Shown here piece by piece: positions 1 through 8,115 of a stretch of DNA of 44,701 bases. The translations under genes and the position numbers were made by a program. The DNA lies in contig DCLA01000035.1 in assembly GCA_002320815.1 (NCBI GenBank), forward strand, positions 1 to 44,701, given 5' to 3'. The stretch's first letter is position 1. Each line of letters starts with the position of its first letter. The stretch is from Myxococcales bacterium UBA1660 (GTDB taxonomy: Bacteria; Myxococcota_A; Polyangia; Polyangiales; Houyiibacteriaceae). Under the pieces are notes generated by a model that saw nothing but the letters and a program-made list of their open reading frames with translations, made no database searches and had not been told where the DNA came from.

Positions 1-111
1 AGTAAATCAACGGGCTGCTAGGGTCGTTTTGCTCCATCATCCACCATCACGGAAGAAATGAACAAGGAAGAGTTGAGTAGGTGACCACGAGATCGGGCAT
101 ACTCGCCGTCG

Positions 112-2139
112 GTGGACTCTCCCTTCGCGAGACCCATCCGCGTCCTGGTGCTCGACGCGGAGGAGAGCGACGTGCATCTGCTCGAGGGGGCGCTGCGCAA
201 GGCGGATCTGCCGGCGGAGGTCCGCTGGGTCTGCGACCCCCACGAGGTGCTCTTCGCCGCCGAAGACGAGGCGCTGGACATCGCGGTGCTCAACCTCGAG
301 CTGCCGGGCGTCGACGACGTTCTCGTCGAGGAGCTGCGGATGCTCGAGGGCTCGCAGCGGGTGCCGATCATCGCCTTCTCCGACTCCGAGCCGGCCGAGG
401 CGGACCACGTCTTCCCCAAGCCCCGCGAGGAGTTCGAGTTCTTCGGGATCGTCCACGCCATCCGCATCTACTGGATGGCTCGCGCACCGACGATGGCGCC
501 GCCGGCGCCGCCTTCGCCACCGACCGCGCGTCCGCGGCGTCTGTCGCGCATCGACGTGATGGCGCTCCCCATCAAGCCGGCGGAGGCGTACCTCCTGTCG
601 ATGCTCGATGGCGAGATGGGCGTCGACGAGCTCAGCTCCTCGATCGGCACCGGAATCAAGGAGACCCGCGGCATGCTCCGGCGGCTCGTCGATCTGGGCG
701 CGGTCTCGTGGCGGGCCCCCCATCCGAGCCTGGCGCCGCCGGGACCGGCGAGCGTCCCTACCGAGTCCCTCGCGCCGATCGGGTCCCTATCGCCTCCCCG
801 GGTCGTGGACCCGCCGGTGGCGCCCGCGAGCGCCGCCCGCGCGATCCCCCCCGCTGCGCCGCAACCGTCGGACCCCGCTGCCGAACCGCTCCCTTCGCTC
901 GAGTCGCTCCCGCCGGTATCGGTGCCCCCATCGATGGCCCGGGGAGCGCTGACCGAGACCGCGGCCCCCGCGGCGGCCGAGAGCCCCTCGCGCAAGTCGC
1001 TCTCGGCCGAGCGGAAGAAGATCGTCGACGACGCCTTCGACCTCCTCGGCGAGGTGGACCACTACGAGCTGCTCGGGGTGCCCCGCGACGCCGACAAGAA
1101 GGCGATCCGGGCCGCGTACTTCGCGCTCGCCAAGCTCTTCCACACGGACACTCTCTTCGGCGTCGAGCTGGGCGAGTACGGCGGCAAGATGGACAAGGTC
1201 TTCAAGGCCCTCACCGAGGCCTACGAGGTGCTCGGCAAGAGCAAGCGCCGCCGGGCCTACGACGCCTATCTGGATGCGGTGACCGAGACCAAGGGTCTCG
1301 ACGAGACCCCCACCCCGTCCCTCGCGCCGCCGCCCTCGGATCCGCAGCCGGCCGCGGAGGTCGAGCACGAAGCCCCGGTGGCGGACCTTGGGGACACGGC
1401 GTTCTCTTCGGACGCCCCGCCGACGGCGGAGCCCAGACCCTCACGGCCGCGGAAAGACACCGCGACGCGGAAGGCGATGGCGCGGGAGCTCATGGACCGA
1501 CTCGGGCCGCACCCCCGAGGACGGCGGGCGCAGGCCGCCCGTCCCGCGCCGCCGGAAGCCAAGCACGAGGCCGCAGCCGAGGCGCTGGCCCGAACGCTTC
1601 AGGCGGTGTCGCGGAGTCGACCCCAGGTCGACCGAGCGTCGCTCCTCATGGCCGACGCGGCGGTCGCGGAGAAGAAGGGGAATCTCGCGGGGGCCGCCGA
1701 GGTCCTGCGCATCGCCGCGGCGTGGCGACCCGACGACCAGGAGTTGGCCCGGAAAGCCGACGAGATGGGTCGGCGGGCCCTGGCGCAGAAGGCGCCCGCT
1801 TACGAGAAGCGCGCACGCTATGCCGAGCGGCGCGAGAACTGGGAAGAGGCCGCCCTCTGTTGGATGAAGGTCTGCGAGGTGCGGCCCGATGACGGTGCGG
1901 CGGCCCTCGGTGCGGCCCGCGCGCTCGCGCGTTCCGGGGGCGACCTCCGCGAAGCCGCGCTCTACGCGAAGCGGGCGACCGAACTCGACCGCGAGAACGC
2001 CGACGCGCATCGCGAACTCGCGGAGATCTATGTCGCCGCGGGGATGCCCGCCAGCGCCGGACCCTCGCTGCGCACGGTGCTGCGCTTGGTCCCGGACGAC
2101 CCTCGCGCGTCGGAGCTCCTGGCCGAGATCACTCGATAG
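112..2139 (+). CDS. Pseudo-receiver / J-domain / TPR adaptor protein
   Basis: The protein has 675 residues. GTG at 112 is the first possible start after an in-frame TGA at 82. Residues 8-121 look like a response-regulator receiver: the acidic N-terminal strand and the Lys-Pro at 103-104 are present, but the usual phospho-acceptor Asp in the third strand is Asn61, so it probably cannot be phosphorylated. Residues 150-200 resemble a small winged-helix-like domain. A Pro/Ala-rich linker leads to a J domain at about 316-387, in which the HPD signature that stimulates DnaK ATPase is His-Thr-Asp (344-346). The region after about 510 has TPR-like helical repeats. Receiver or DUF4388-like, J and TPR combinations are common in myxobacteria. 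The exact role is unknown; a protein-protein adaptor is the best inference. The domain calls are sound, the function is weak. Confidence 0.85.
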   Translation: MDSPFARPIRVLVLDAEESDVHLLEGALRKADLPAEVRWVCDPHEVLFAAEDEALDIAVLNLELPGVDDVLVEELRMLEGSQRVPIIAFSDSEPAEADHVFPKPREEFEFFGIVHAIRIYWMARAPTMAPPAPPSPPTARPRRLSRIDVMALPIKPAEAYLLSMLDGEMGVDELSSSIGTGIKETRGMLRRLVDLGAVSWRAPHPSLAPPGPASVPTESLAPIGSLSPPRVVDPPVAPASAARAIPPAAPQPSDPAAEPLPSLESLPPVSVPPSMARGALTETAAPAAAESPSRKSLSAERKKIVDDAFDLLGEVDHYELLGVPRDADKKAIRAAYFALAKLFHTDTLFGVELGEYGGKMDKVFKALTEAYEVLGKSKRRRAYDAYLDAVTETKGLDETPTPSLAPPPSDPQPAAEVEHEAPVADLGDTAFSSDAPPTAEPRPSRPRKDTATRKAMARELMDRLGPHPRGRRAQAARPAPPEAKHEAAAEALARTLQAVSRSRPQVDRASLLMADAAVAEKKGNLAGAAEVLRIAAAWRPDDQELARKADEMGRRALAQKAPAYEKRARYAERRENWEEAALCWMKVCEVRPDDGAAALGAARALARSGGDLREAALYAKRATELDRENADAHRELAEIYVAAGMPASAGPSLRTVLRLVPDDPRASELLAEITR

Positions 2140-2158
2140 GCGGACTCGCGAGCGCGCC

Positions 2159-2190
2159 GGGCTGGACTCGCGCGCGCGAAAGTCCAGCCC
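2159..2190. terminator. Hairpin between convergent genes, probable bidirectional terminator
   Basis: A 10-bp perfect GC-rich stem (2159-2168 with 2181-2190) encloses a 12-base loop. It sits in the 63-bp gap between two convergent genes. There is no clear U-tract, which is common at such high GC. Confidence 0.5.
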
Positions 2191-2202
2191 GCCGGGAATC
2201 TC

Positions 2203-2715
2203 TCAGCGGGTGGCGACCCGCGGGGAGGAAGTCGGGGTGCGCGACGCGCGGGGGGCCAGCGCCTCGGGCAGGGGTGCGGTGGGATCGTCGAGCAGGTCAC
2301 CCCACTGGATGTCGGGGGTCACCGGCGCCCGAGCGATGGCCTGCCGGAGCGCGTCGAAGCGCGGCTCGCGCGCGGTGTACACGGCGGACTGCCACTCGAC
2401 GAACCCGGGGTGGTCATGGGAGTGCCAGGCGAGGTCACCGGCGACGAGGCCGTGGGCTGCGAGCGCCGTATCGATGTGGCCGAGCAGCTCGGCTTCGCGG
2501 CCGAGTCGCTCGGCTTCCGAGCGGGCGGCCTCCCGGGTCTCATAGGTGCGCTCGGCCGCTGCGCTCAGCGAGGTCTCGTAGGCGTCGTAGGCCTCGATCA
2601 TCGCTACGGCGTACGGGTCGTCGTGCGGGTCCTCGAGGGCGACGCTGGTCGCTTGGGTGCCGCAGGCGGCGGAGAGGACGGCGAGCAGGGCGAGATGACG
2701 GACGGACGGGCTCAT
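2203..2715 (-). CDS. Small lipoprotein of unknown function
   Basis: The protein has about 170 residues. ATG at 2715 is chosen because a GAGGAG sequence lies 9 bases upstream (2725-2730) and translation from it begins with a short lipoprotein signal peptide ending LSAAC. The open frame extends 19 codons further, but those residues precede the signal peptide. The mature part is charged and mostly helical (Glu/Arg/Ala-rich around residues 45-85) with no recognised domain. It should be lipid-anchored in the envelope. It converges on the J-domain gene, separated by a hairpin. Confidence 0.75.
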   Translation of the reverse strand: MSPSVRHLALLAVLSAACGTQATSVALEDPHDDPYAVAMIEAYDAYETSLSAAAERTYETREAARSEAERLGREAELLGHIDTALAAHGLVAGDLAWHSHDHPGFVEWQSAVYTAREPRFDALRQAIARAPVTPDIQWGDLLDDPTAPLPEALAPRASRTPTSSPRVATR

Positions 2716-2947
2716 GGGATCGGGCTCCTCGTTTCGAAGTGGAGGGAGCCAGATCGCCGGTTCGGTAATCATTCGAACCCTGGGGCCAGGCCCTTTAGGT
2801 CAATGACTTTGCGTCCACGCCTTTCGCACGTGGTTGCCCTTGTCGCTCGGCTCCCGAGTGGTTGAGACGAGGTACATTCGCACTGGATTGTTCTGTTGTC
2901 AGCCTTCCTGGCGCAGGCGCGTCCAATGAATCGTCTACACTCCCCCA
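2716..2947. other. Divergent intergenic region with a tRNA T-arm-like scrap
   Basis: This 232-bp gap separates a leftward lipoprotein gene from a rightward zinc-ribbon gene, so it should hold both promoters. It is less GC-rich than its surroundings around 2800-2950. On the minus strand, 2769-2790 contains a GGGTTCGAAT core like a tRNA T loop, but the bases after it cannot pair to form a T stem and no other tRNA arms are visible. No promoter could be assigned with confidence. Confidence 0.3.
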
Positions 2948-3685
2948 ATGTCGCACCCTCGCCGCTCCTCCGGCGCCAAGGCGAAGCGCGCCCCATGTCC
3001 GGTCTGCCGCCGGACTCTCCCCGCGGACTGCACCGGGGAAGTGCGGTGCTCGCGGTGCGATGCTGTGCTGGACGTCGAGAGTCGGGACGCTCGACTGATC
3101 GCGTTGGGCCGCGTGCCCCCGGCGCTCACGGTCGAGACCGAAGCCGCGCCGGGCGCTTCCTATCGAAACGCCGGTGGCGCGCCGGCGTTCGTCGCCAGCA
3201 AGCGGTGGTGGAAGCCCGACGGCATCACCCCGCTGCTGCTGAGCGTGCCCATGCTCGCCTTCGTCGGCTGGGCTTCCCAACTCCGCGCGTCGGGGCTCGC
3301 GGAGACCTTCGTGATGGTGGCGACCGCCGTGGTCTGCGTGGGAGCCACGGTCGCGCTCTGGCGCGCCGCGGCCTACGTGGTGAACCGAGCGACCCTGTCG
3401 GTCTCCGCGGCCGAGCTCCGCCTGATGACCGGGCCCATCCCCTGGCGGGGTCGCCGTGGCGGCATCGCGCAGACGAAGGACGTACGAGGAGTTCGCGCGG
3501 AGCCGGAGACGTGGCAGCAGGTGGTCCGCAACCCGGACCGCACGAGCCGGCTTGCCACGTTCACCCGCTGGTGGCGCGTGGTGGCCGACACCGATCGCGG
3601 TCCGGTGACCCTGATGCGTCACCTCGACCGGGAAGAGGCCCACTACCTCGCGGAGCGCGCGCGGCGCGTTGCGGGCCTGGGCTGA
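2948..3685 (+). CDS. Zinc-ribbon membrane protein of unknown function
   Basis: The protein has 245 residues. The N-terminus carries paired cysteines (CPVC near residue 17, CSRC near residue 34) spaced like a zinc ribbon. Two hydrophobic helices follow at about 93-112 and 119-140, then a soluble tail of about 100 residues rich in Arg and Trp. This suggests a membrane protein with both termini cytosolic, the ribbon perhaps acting as a metal-structured binding module. The redoxin gene starts 55 bases downstream on the same strand, so the two may be co-transcribed. No specific family was recognised. Confidence 0.75.
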   Translation: MSHPRRSSGAKAKRAPCPVCRRTLPADCTGEVRCSRCDAVLDVESRDARLIALGRVPPALTVETEAAPGASYRNAGGAPAFVASKRWWKPDGITPLLLSVPMLAFVGWASQLRASGLAETFVMVATAVVCVGATVALWRAAAYVVNRATLSVSAAELRLMTGPIPWRGRRGGIAQTKDVRGVRAEPETWQQVVRNPDRTSRLATFTRWWRVVADTDRGPVTLMRHLDREEAHYLAERARRVAGLG

Positions 3686-3740
3686 CGGTGCCTTCGAGCG
3701 CCCCCCGTAACATCGTCGTCCCTTCGGCATCGGTGCCGGG

Positions 3741-4556
3741 ATGACCGCCCTCGTCCTCGCCGGCCTGGCCATGACCTCCGCCCTCGCGACCGCGGGGTGG
3801 TTCCTCTTCCACGCCAAGCACGGCTCCATGCCCCGGCACCAGGGTCGGTTGGGGCTCGGCGCCGGGGCGGCGCTCGTCCTCGCGCTCGCGGCCCTGGTCG
3901 CGCTCGCCTGGCGCGGTGGACCGGTCGCGGCGGTGGCGCCCATGGTCGTCGTCGCGCTGGTGGGCGGTCTGCTCTTCGCCGTCATCTACCGGACCCGCCG
4001 GGTCCCCCTCGGGGACCTACGGGTCTCCGAAGGCGACGGCCTGCTCCCCTTCCGCGCGCTCCTGCCGGACGGGTCCCCCTTCGAGTCCAGCGCGCTCCGC
4101 GGCGAGCGGATCCTGCTGAAGTTCTTCCGGGGTCAGTGGTGCCCCTTCTGCGCCACCGAGCTGAAGATGTTCGAAGCGCTGGGTCCCGAGCTCGCGCGGC
4201 ACGGGGTGCGCGTGGTCGCGCTCAGCAAGGATCCCCCGGCGGACGCCGCGCGCCATGCGAAGCGCGACGGGCTCACCCTGACGCTCCTCTCCGACCCGCG
4301 GCTCGAGGTCATTCGGGCCTATGGCGTGGAGCACCACAAGGCCTTCGAGCTCTCCAAGGGGCCCATCACCTTCTTCGGGATGCCCATCGGGCTGGTCCCG
4401 CGTTTCGAGGCGATGGCCGTGCCCACCACGCTCCTGATCGACGAGCACGGCGTCATCCGCTGGGTCGACCAGAGCGAGGACTACAAGGTGCGCGCGAGCC
4501 GCGAGCGGGTCCTCGGAGCTGTCGGAGCGACCTTTGGTTCCGAGGTCCACCCGTAG
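3741..4556 (+). CDS. Membrane-anchored AhpC/TSA-type redoxin
   Basis: The protein has 271 residues. Three hydrophobic segments at about 3-23, 37-57 and 62-82 anchor a C-terminal thioredoxin-fold domain from about 95. The active site reads Trp-Cys-Pro-Phe-Cys (Cys134, Cys137) in the context typical of AhpC/TSA redoxins, followed by a second strand and an Ala-Val-Pro near the cis-Pro position. Family knowledge implies thiol peroxidase or thiol-disulfide exchange using two cysteines. With a membrane N-terminus the domain may face either side; the topology is not settled by eye. It lies downstream of the zinc-ribbon membrane gene. Confidence 0.8.
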   Translation: MTALVLAGLAMTSALATAGWFLFHAKHGSMPRHQGRLGLGAGAALVLALAALVALAWRGGPVAAVAPMVVVALVGGLLFAVIYRTRRVPLGDLRVSEGDGLLPFRALLPDGSPFESSALRGERILLKFFRGQWCPFCATELKMFEALGPELARHGVRVVALSKDPPADAARHAKRDGLTLTLLSDPRLEVIRAYGVEHHKAFELSKGPITFFGMPIGLVPRFEAMAVPTTLLIDEHGVIRWVDQSEDYKVRASRERVLGAVGATFGSEVHP

Positions 4557-4569
4557 ACGCCGGCGGCGC

Positions 4570-4779
4570 TCATCGGCCGAAGTGAGGGGCCCAGAGCGCC
4601 GCAGGATCGACGGCGCTCTCGACCGACCGACGCACAGCGGCTTCGTCGAACGAGCCGGACTCTTCCAACCAATCGTATGCCTCGGTCGGGCTCTTGAACG
4701 CGCGGTCTTGCCAGGGGCGCGCTTCAGAGGGATGTGCATTCGAGCCAGGAGCCGGTGCTTCGAGGCCCGGCGTCGCTGG
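4570..4779 (-). pseudogene. Orphan coding fragment, possible gene remnant
   Basis: This frame is open on the minus strand from just after a TGA (4780-4782) to a TGA at 4570-4572. It gives about 69 residues of protein-like sequence, ending in an acidic helical stretch with Trp and Phe. No ATG, GTG or TTG occurs near its beginning; the only start-like codon is an internal GTG. It overlaps the 3' end of the lipoprotein gene in another frame. It may be the tail of a lost gene, or a continuation of the lipoprotein after a frameshift. Confidence is low because it is short. Confidence 0.3.
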
Positions 4780-5188
4780 TCACTTGGAGCGCACCGGAGC
4801 CTTGGACGTCGGCACAGCGATAGCCGAGTCCCAGGGTCACCACACCCCGCGGCTCGCCAGCCAGCTCGTCGTAGGTGGGGGGATGAGCGAGCCCGGCGTC
4901 CACGTCGCAGCGGCTCTCGATCACCCGAACCTGGATATCGACGAAGCGGGGTCCCGCGGCGGTCGCCACGAACTCGCCGTCGACCTCCAACGTGAAGAGC
5001 TCGTCCCTTCGGTCGGGGCCGCGCCCGACACATCGAGAGGGCCCCACCGTCTGGGGTTCCCCACCCCTGGCTTCCGTCCCCAACGCCTGCGTGTTCAGGT
5101 CGAGGAGTACACCGGGCGGAGTCGCCGACACGTGGTCGGTGCACCCGGCCATCCCCAAGAGCATCCCCAACCAGACCCCGAACCTCAC
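4724..5188 (-). CDS. Small lipoprotein of unknown function
   Basis: The protein has 154 residues. GTG at 5188 gives a compact signal peptide ending LGMAGC, a good lipobox, with a purine-rich GAGAGG directly upstream. The mature region has several cysteines spread through it and a mixed beta-rich pattern; no domain was recognised. It probably sits in the envelope by a lipid anchor. A different frame after its stop is also protein-like (4570-4779), so the C-terminus given here could be altered by a frameshift. Confidence 0.65.
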   Translation of the reverse strand: MRFGVWLGMLLGMAGCTDHVSATPPGVLLDLNTQALGTEARGGEPQTVGPSRCVGRGPDRRDELFTLEVDGEFVATAAGPRFVDIQVRVIESRCDVDAGLAHPPTYDELAGEPRGVVTLGLGYRCADVQGSGALQVTSDAGPRSTGSWLECTSL

Positions 5189-5274
5189 CCTCTCACCGTG
5201 CGGGGATACGACCCCGGGAGTCCAGCCGCTCGAGCGCCGAGGCACCCCCGGCGTACCCCTCGCCCGACCGTGCG

Positions 5275-6339
5275 ATGCTGGCCTCGATGTTGCTCTTCCA
5301 CGGGACCCGTCTCGACCGAGCCGGGCTGCGTAGCCTCTTCGCGGAAGGGCTCCGCGCCCACGAGCACCCCTGGGTGCACGAAGTGGCCGCCGAGCGTGAC
5401 CATGCGTTCTTGGCGACCGCGCCCGTCGCGGGCCGCGGCGGCGACCCGATGTTCTTCGCGACCGCGGGCCGCTATCGGCGCGGGGAGGGCTACATCCTGG
5501 TCGTCGATGTGCCCCGCGCGGCCCTGGACGACCTCGTCGTCGGGGTCTTCCCCAACCACGCCCTGCATCAGTTCCTCGAGGCGCGGCCGATTCGGCAGCG
5601 ACCGCAGTACTTCCTGCCGGGGGTGATTCGGCTGGGGCACGCGTCGGACTCGGAGCGTCACGCCTTCGCCGCGCAGGACCCGACGCTCCGGGGGAAGTAC
5701 CGCGACCTCCACCTCGAGGGAGTGGGCTACGGGACCTGGTGCGCCTACGCGGATGCCATCCTCGCTGCGCGCACCGTCGCCGAGGTCGAGCGCGCGGGTC
5801 GCCGCCATGGGGTCCGCTGGGAGGAGCCCGAGGTGGTCCACTGCGAGCTCTGCGTGCAGGGAATGGCCGACTGGGTCTTCCCACTCGCCGACGGTGGGGC
5901 GCTGCCGGCTTCGGTCGCGGGCCGCCGTGTCTCCGCCGACCACTGGGCGACCTTGGCCCGACGCATGGCCGAGTGGCTGGCGCCCCACTCGGCGGCTCGG
6001 GTCGAAGAGGTCCTGGGACAGCTCCCCCGGGGCGCCGCGTGGGGGGATCTCCTCCGGCGGCTCGACGTGGACGAGGCGCGCTTGCCCGAGCCGTGGCGAC
6101 CTTCGTTCGGCTCCGCCTGGACGGAAGCGGATCTGCGGCAGCCCGACGTGCAGCTCGCCTGCCGGGCCCTCGGACCGGAGCTTCTCCTGGGCGCGCTGCG
6201 GGTCACCCGGGGAGCCCAGCTCGCGCCCTGGGTCCGTCCCGCGGGCGGAGCCACGATGCCGGAGGTCCTCGGTCGGGCCAGCCGCGCCCTCCGCGACCGC
6301 TACCGGGGCCGCCCGGTCGTCTACGACGGCCCGGACTGA
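5275..6339 (+). CDS. ADP-ribosyltransferase-like N-terminal domain protein
   Basis: The protein has 354 residues. ATG at 5275 is used; a second ATG four codons later would also work. The N-terminus opens with Phe-His-Gly-Thr (residues 8-11), then a strand and, further on, a Tyr-rich region and a hydrophobic strand around residues 66-82. This is the order seen in the PARP/KptA branch of the ADP-ribosyltransferase fold, where His-Gly-Thr binds NAD. The C-terminal 150 residues are helical and unrecognised. There is no signal peptide, so the protein is probably cytosolic. It ends directly before a long perfect inverted repeat. The ART assignment is an inference from one motif and its context; it could be an unrelated hypothetical. 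Confidence 0.7.
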   Translation: MLASMLLFHGTRLDRAGLRSLFAEGLRAHEHPWVHEVAAERDHAFLATAPVAGRGGDPMFFATAGRYRRGEGYILVVDVPRAALDDLVVGVFPNHALHQFLEARPIRQRPQYFLPGVIRLGHASDSERHAFAAQDPTLRGKYRDLHLEGVGYGTWCAYADAILAARTVAEVERAGRRHGVRWEEPEVVHCELCVQGMADWVFPLADGGALPASVAGRRVSADHWATLARRMAEWLAPHSAARVEEVLGQLPRGAAWGDLLRRLDVDEARLPEPWRPSFGSAWTEADLRQPDVQLACRALGPELLLGALRVTRGAQLAPWVRPAGGATMPEVLGRASRALRDRYRGRPVVYDGPD

Positions 6340-6341
6340 CA

Positions 6342-6409
6342 GGGACGATCGTCGTCATTGTCGTCATTTCACCGGCGCGTGAAATGACGACAATGACGAC
6401 GATCGTCCC
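6342..6409. repeat. 31-bp perfect inverted repeat with 6-base loop
   Basis: Bases 6342-6372 are perfectly complementary to 6379-6409, leaving a 6-base loop. Each arm contains the unit GTCGTCATT twice in tandem. The element lies between convergent genes, 3 bases after one stop codon and 27 before the other. It could act as a bidirectional terminator, but it is longer than usual and less GC-rich than its surroundings. A REP-like or miniature mobile repeat is the alternative. Confidence 0.85.
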
Positions 6410-6435
6410 CGTATCTCGCCGACGGCGAGTGGCCG

Positions 6436-7191
6436 CTACCAGACCTCGGCGGCTTGGAGCTCGGCGAGGAGGGCGCGGGGCGCGGCGCCCCCGATGGCGC
6501 GGAAGTCGGCGATGAGGTGCGCCTGGTCGTAGTAGCCGGCGTCGGCGGCGATGGCGGCCCAGTCCGGGGCTTCGCTGCGGCGAGCGGTCGTCACCGCGCG
6601 GCGAAACCGCCGGAGCCGCGCGTAGACCTTCGGGCTCACGCCCAGGGCGTCCCGGAAGACGCGGCGGAAGTGTCGCTCGCTGGTCCCCAGCCGGTCGGCC
6701 ACGAGGCCCACGGGCTCGCGCTCCAGGAGCTCGGTGGCGGCGCGGAGCAGCGGCTGGTGAGGGGCTCCGTCGCTCCGCGCGATCCGTTCGGCCACTTCGT
6801 CCTGCAGGACGCGCGAGGCTCGCTCGGGGCCCGCCGCGTGGAGCCGCTCCAGTAGGCGCTGGGTGCGGGACCGGCCCCAGAGGCCGGCGAGGTCCACCGT
6901 GTGGCCGGTGATCGACGCGGGGGTCGCCCCGAGGACGGCGCGGTTCGCTCCGAAGGGCACGCGGACGAAGACGGCGCGCTGGCCTGCGCCCACCGTCTTG
7001 CGGAGGACCGTGCGCCGCACGCCGGCGGCGTGGACGTCGAGGCCGCCGCGGATGCCGCTCCCGAAGCGGACCCCGAGGACGACCTCGGACCGCGGGAGAC
7101 CCACGTGGGCCCGGCTCCGGGGCCGCTCGGCCACGGTCCACGCGCGGATGGCGGAGACGTCGGAGGCCGCGGTGGAGCGGAGGGGGACCAC
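6436..7191 (-). CDS. AraC-family transcriptional regulator
   Basis: The protein has 251 residues. The last 110 or so form the two helix-turn-helix units of an AraC/XylS DNA-binding domain, including the typical second-unit pattern in which Gly-Tyr-Tyr-Asp-Gln precedes His and a recognition helix. The N-terminal half resembles the DUF6597-type domain often found with it, including a Gly-Leu-Trp-Gly near residue 108. The start is uncertain: GTG at 7191 gives the longest version, and other GTGs lie within the first 25 codons. It is divergent from the SDR gene at 7281, so regulating that gene, its own gene, or both is likely. Confidence 0.88.
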   Translation of the reverse strand: MVPLRSTAASDVSAIRAWTVAERPRSRAHVGLPRSEVVLGVRFGSGIRGGLDVHAAGVRRTVLRKTVGAGQRAVFVRVPFGANRAVLGATPASITGHTVDLAGLWGRSRTQRLLERLHAAGPERASRVLQDEVAERIARSDGAPHQPLLRAATELLEREPVGLVADRLGTSERHFRRVFRDALGVSPKVYARLRRFRRAVTTARRSEAPDWAAIAADAGYYDQAHLIADFRAIGGAAPRALLAELQAAEVW

Positions 7192-7280
7192 ACGTCGAGT
7201 CTGGGAGGCCCGGTGGGTGCCGGCAAGAGCGTGGCCGAAACTTCCAATACCGGGCGCAGGCTCCTCGCTAGATCGAGACC
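7192..7280. promoter_or_regulatory. Divergent promoter region of AraC regulator and SDR gene
   Basis: This 89-bp gap between back-to-back genes should carry both promoters and probably the AraC-type operator. No convincing -35/-10 pair or direct repeats could be assigned by eye. Confidence 0.4.
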
Positions 7281-8114
7281 ATGAAGTCCATCCTCCTCAC
7301 CGGCGCGACCGGCAAAGTCGGCAGCCGTCTCCTCCCCTTCCTCGTCTCCCGCGGGCACCGCGTGCGCGCCCTGGTCCGCGACCTCGAGCGCGCCGCGCCG
7401 CTGCGTGGCGACGGCGTCGAGTTGGTTCTCGGCGACCTCTTGGACGAGGCCTCGCTGGCGGCGGCCGCCCGCGGCGTCGACACCGTCGTGCACTGCGCGG
7501 CCTTCTTCCGCGGGGCCACCCCGGAGGAGGCCCACGCGGTGAACGAGGGCGGCACCCGGCACCTCGCCGACGCCGCCCGCGCGGCCGGGGTGGAGCGCTT
7601 CGTCTTCATCAGCACCGGCCTCGTCTACGGGCCGAAGGGAGGGCGCCAGGTCGACGAGGACACCGAGTGCGCGCCCGTCGATGCCTACCCCCTGAGCAAG
7701 TTGGCGGCGGAGCGCTTCCTCCTGGCGCTCCCCGACCTCGATGTGCGGATCCTGCGGCTCCCCTTCGTCTACGGCGACGGCGATCCGCACATCGCCGAGG
7801 CCGTGCCCTTCATGAAGGCCTTCCCGGCCGAGCAGCGCCTGGCCATCGCGCACCACGCCGACGTGGCCCAGGCGGTCGCCTTGGTGGTCGAGGCGCCGAG
7901 CCTCGCGCACCGGGTCTACGACGTGGTCGACGACGAGGCGCCCGACCACGCCACGCTCCTGGCGGCCGTGGGGGCGCCGCCGCCCGATGGGAGCGAGCGC
8001 GAGCGCGCGCGGTCCTTCGACGTCCTCCCCGTGGGCCGGCGGCTCCGGGAGGAGCTCGGCTTCCGGCCGCGCTACCCGCGGCTCGCCGACGCCATCGCCG
8101 CCGAAGCCCTCTGA
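7281..8114 (+). CDS. NAD(P)-dependent epimerase/dehydratase, extended SDR family
   Basis: The protein has 277 residues. The Rossmann nucleotide-binding motif TGATGKVG is at residues 7-14. The catalytic Tyr136 and Lys140 (YxxxK) and an upstream Ser-Thr at 111-112 are in place, so the enzyme should be active on a sugar nucleotide, steroid or similar hydroxyl/carbonyl substrate. It is slightly short for an extended SDR. The substrate cannot be read from the sequence. It is transcribed divergently from an AraC regulator. The downstream CAP-domain gene converges on it with one base between stop codons. Confidence 0.9.
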   Translation: MKSILLTGATGKVGSRLLPFLVSRGHRVRALVRDLERAAPLRGDGVELVLGDLLDEASLAAAARGVDTVVHCAAFFRGATPEEAHAVNEGGTRHLADAARAAGVERFVFISTGLVYGPKGGRQVDEDTECAPVDAYPLSKLAAERFLLALPDLDVRILRLPFVYGDGDPHIAEAVPFMKAFPAEQRLAIAHHADVAQAVALVVEAPSLAHRVYDVVDDEAPDHATLLAAVGAPPPDGSERERARSFDVLPVGRRLREELGFRPRYPRLADAIAAEAL

Positions 8115-8115
8115 G

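Noticed and set aside
2769..2815. tRNA gene or att site suggested by a GGGTTCGAAT core on the minus strand
   Set aside because: The flanking bases cannot form a T stem and no acceptor, D or anticodon arms are present; no direct repeat of it marks an integration boundary.
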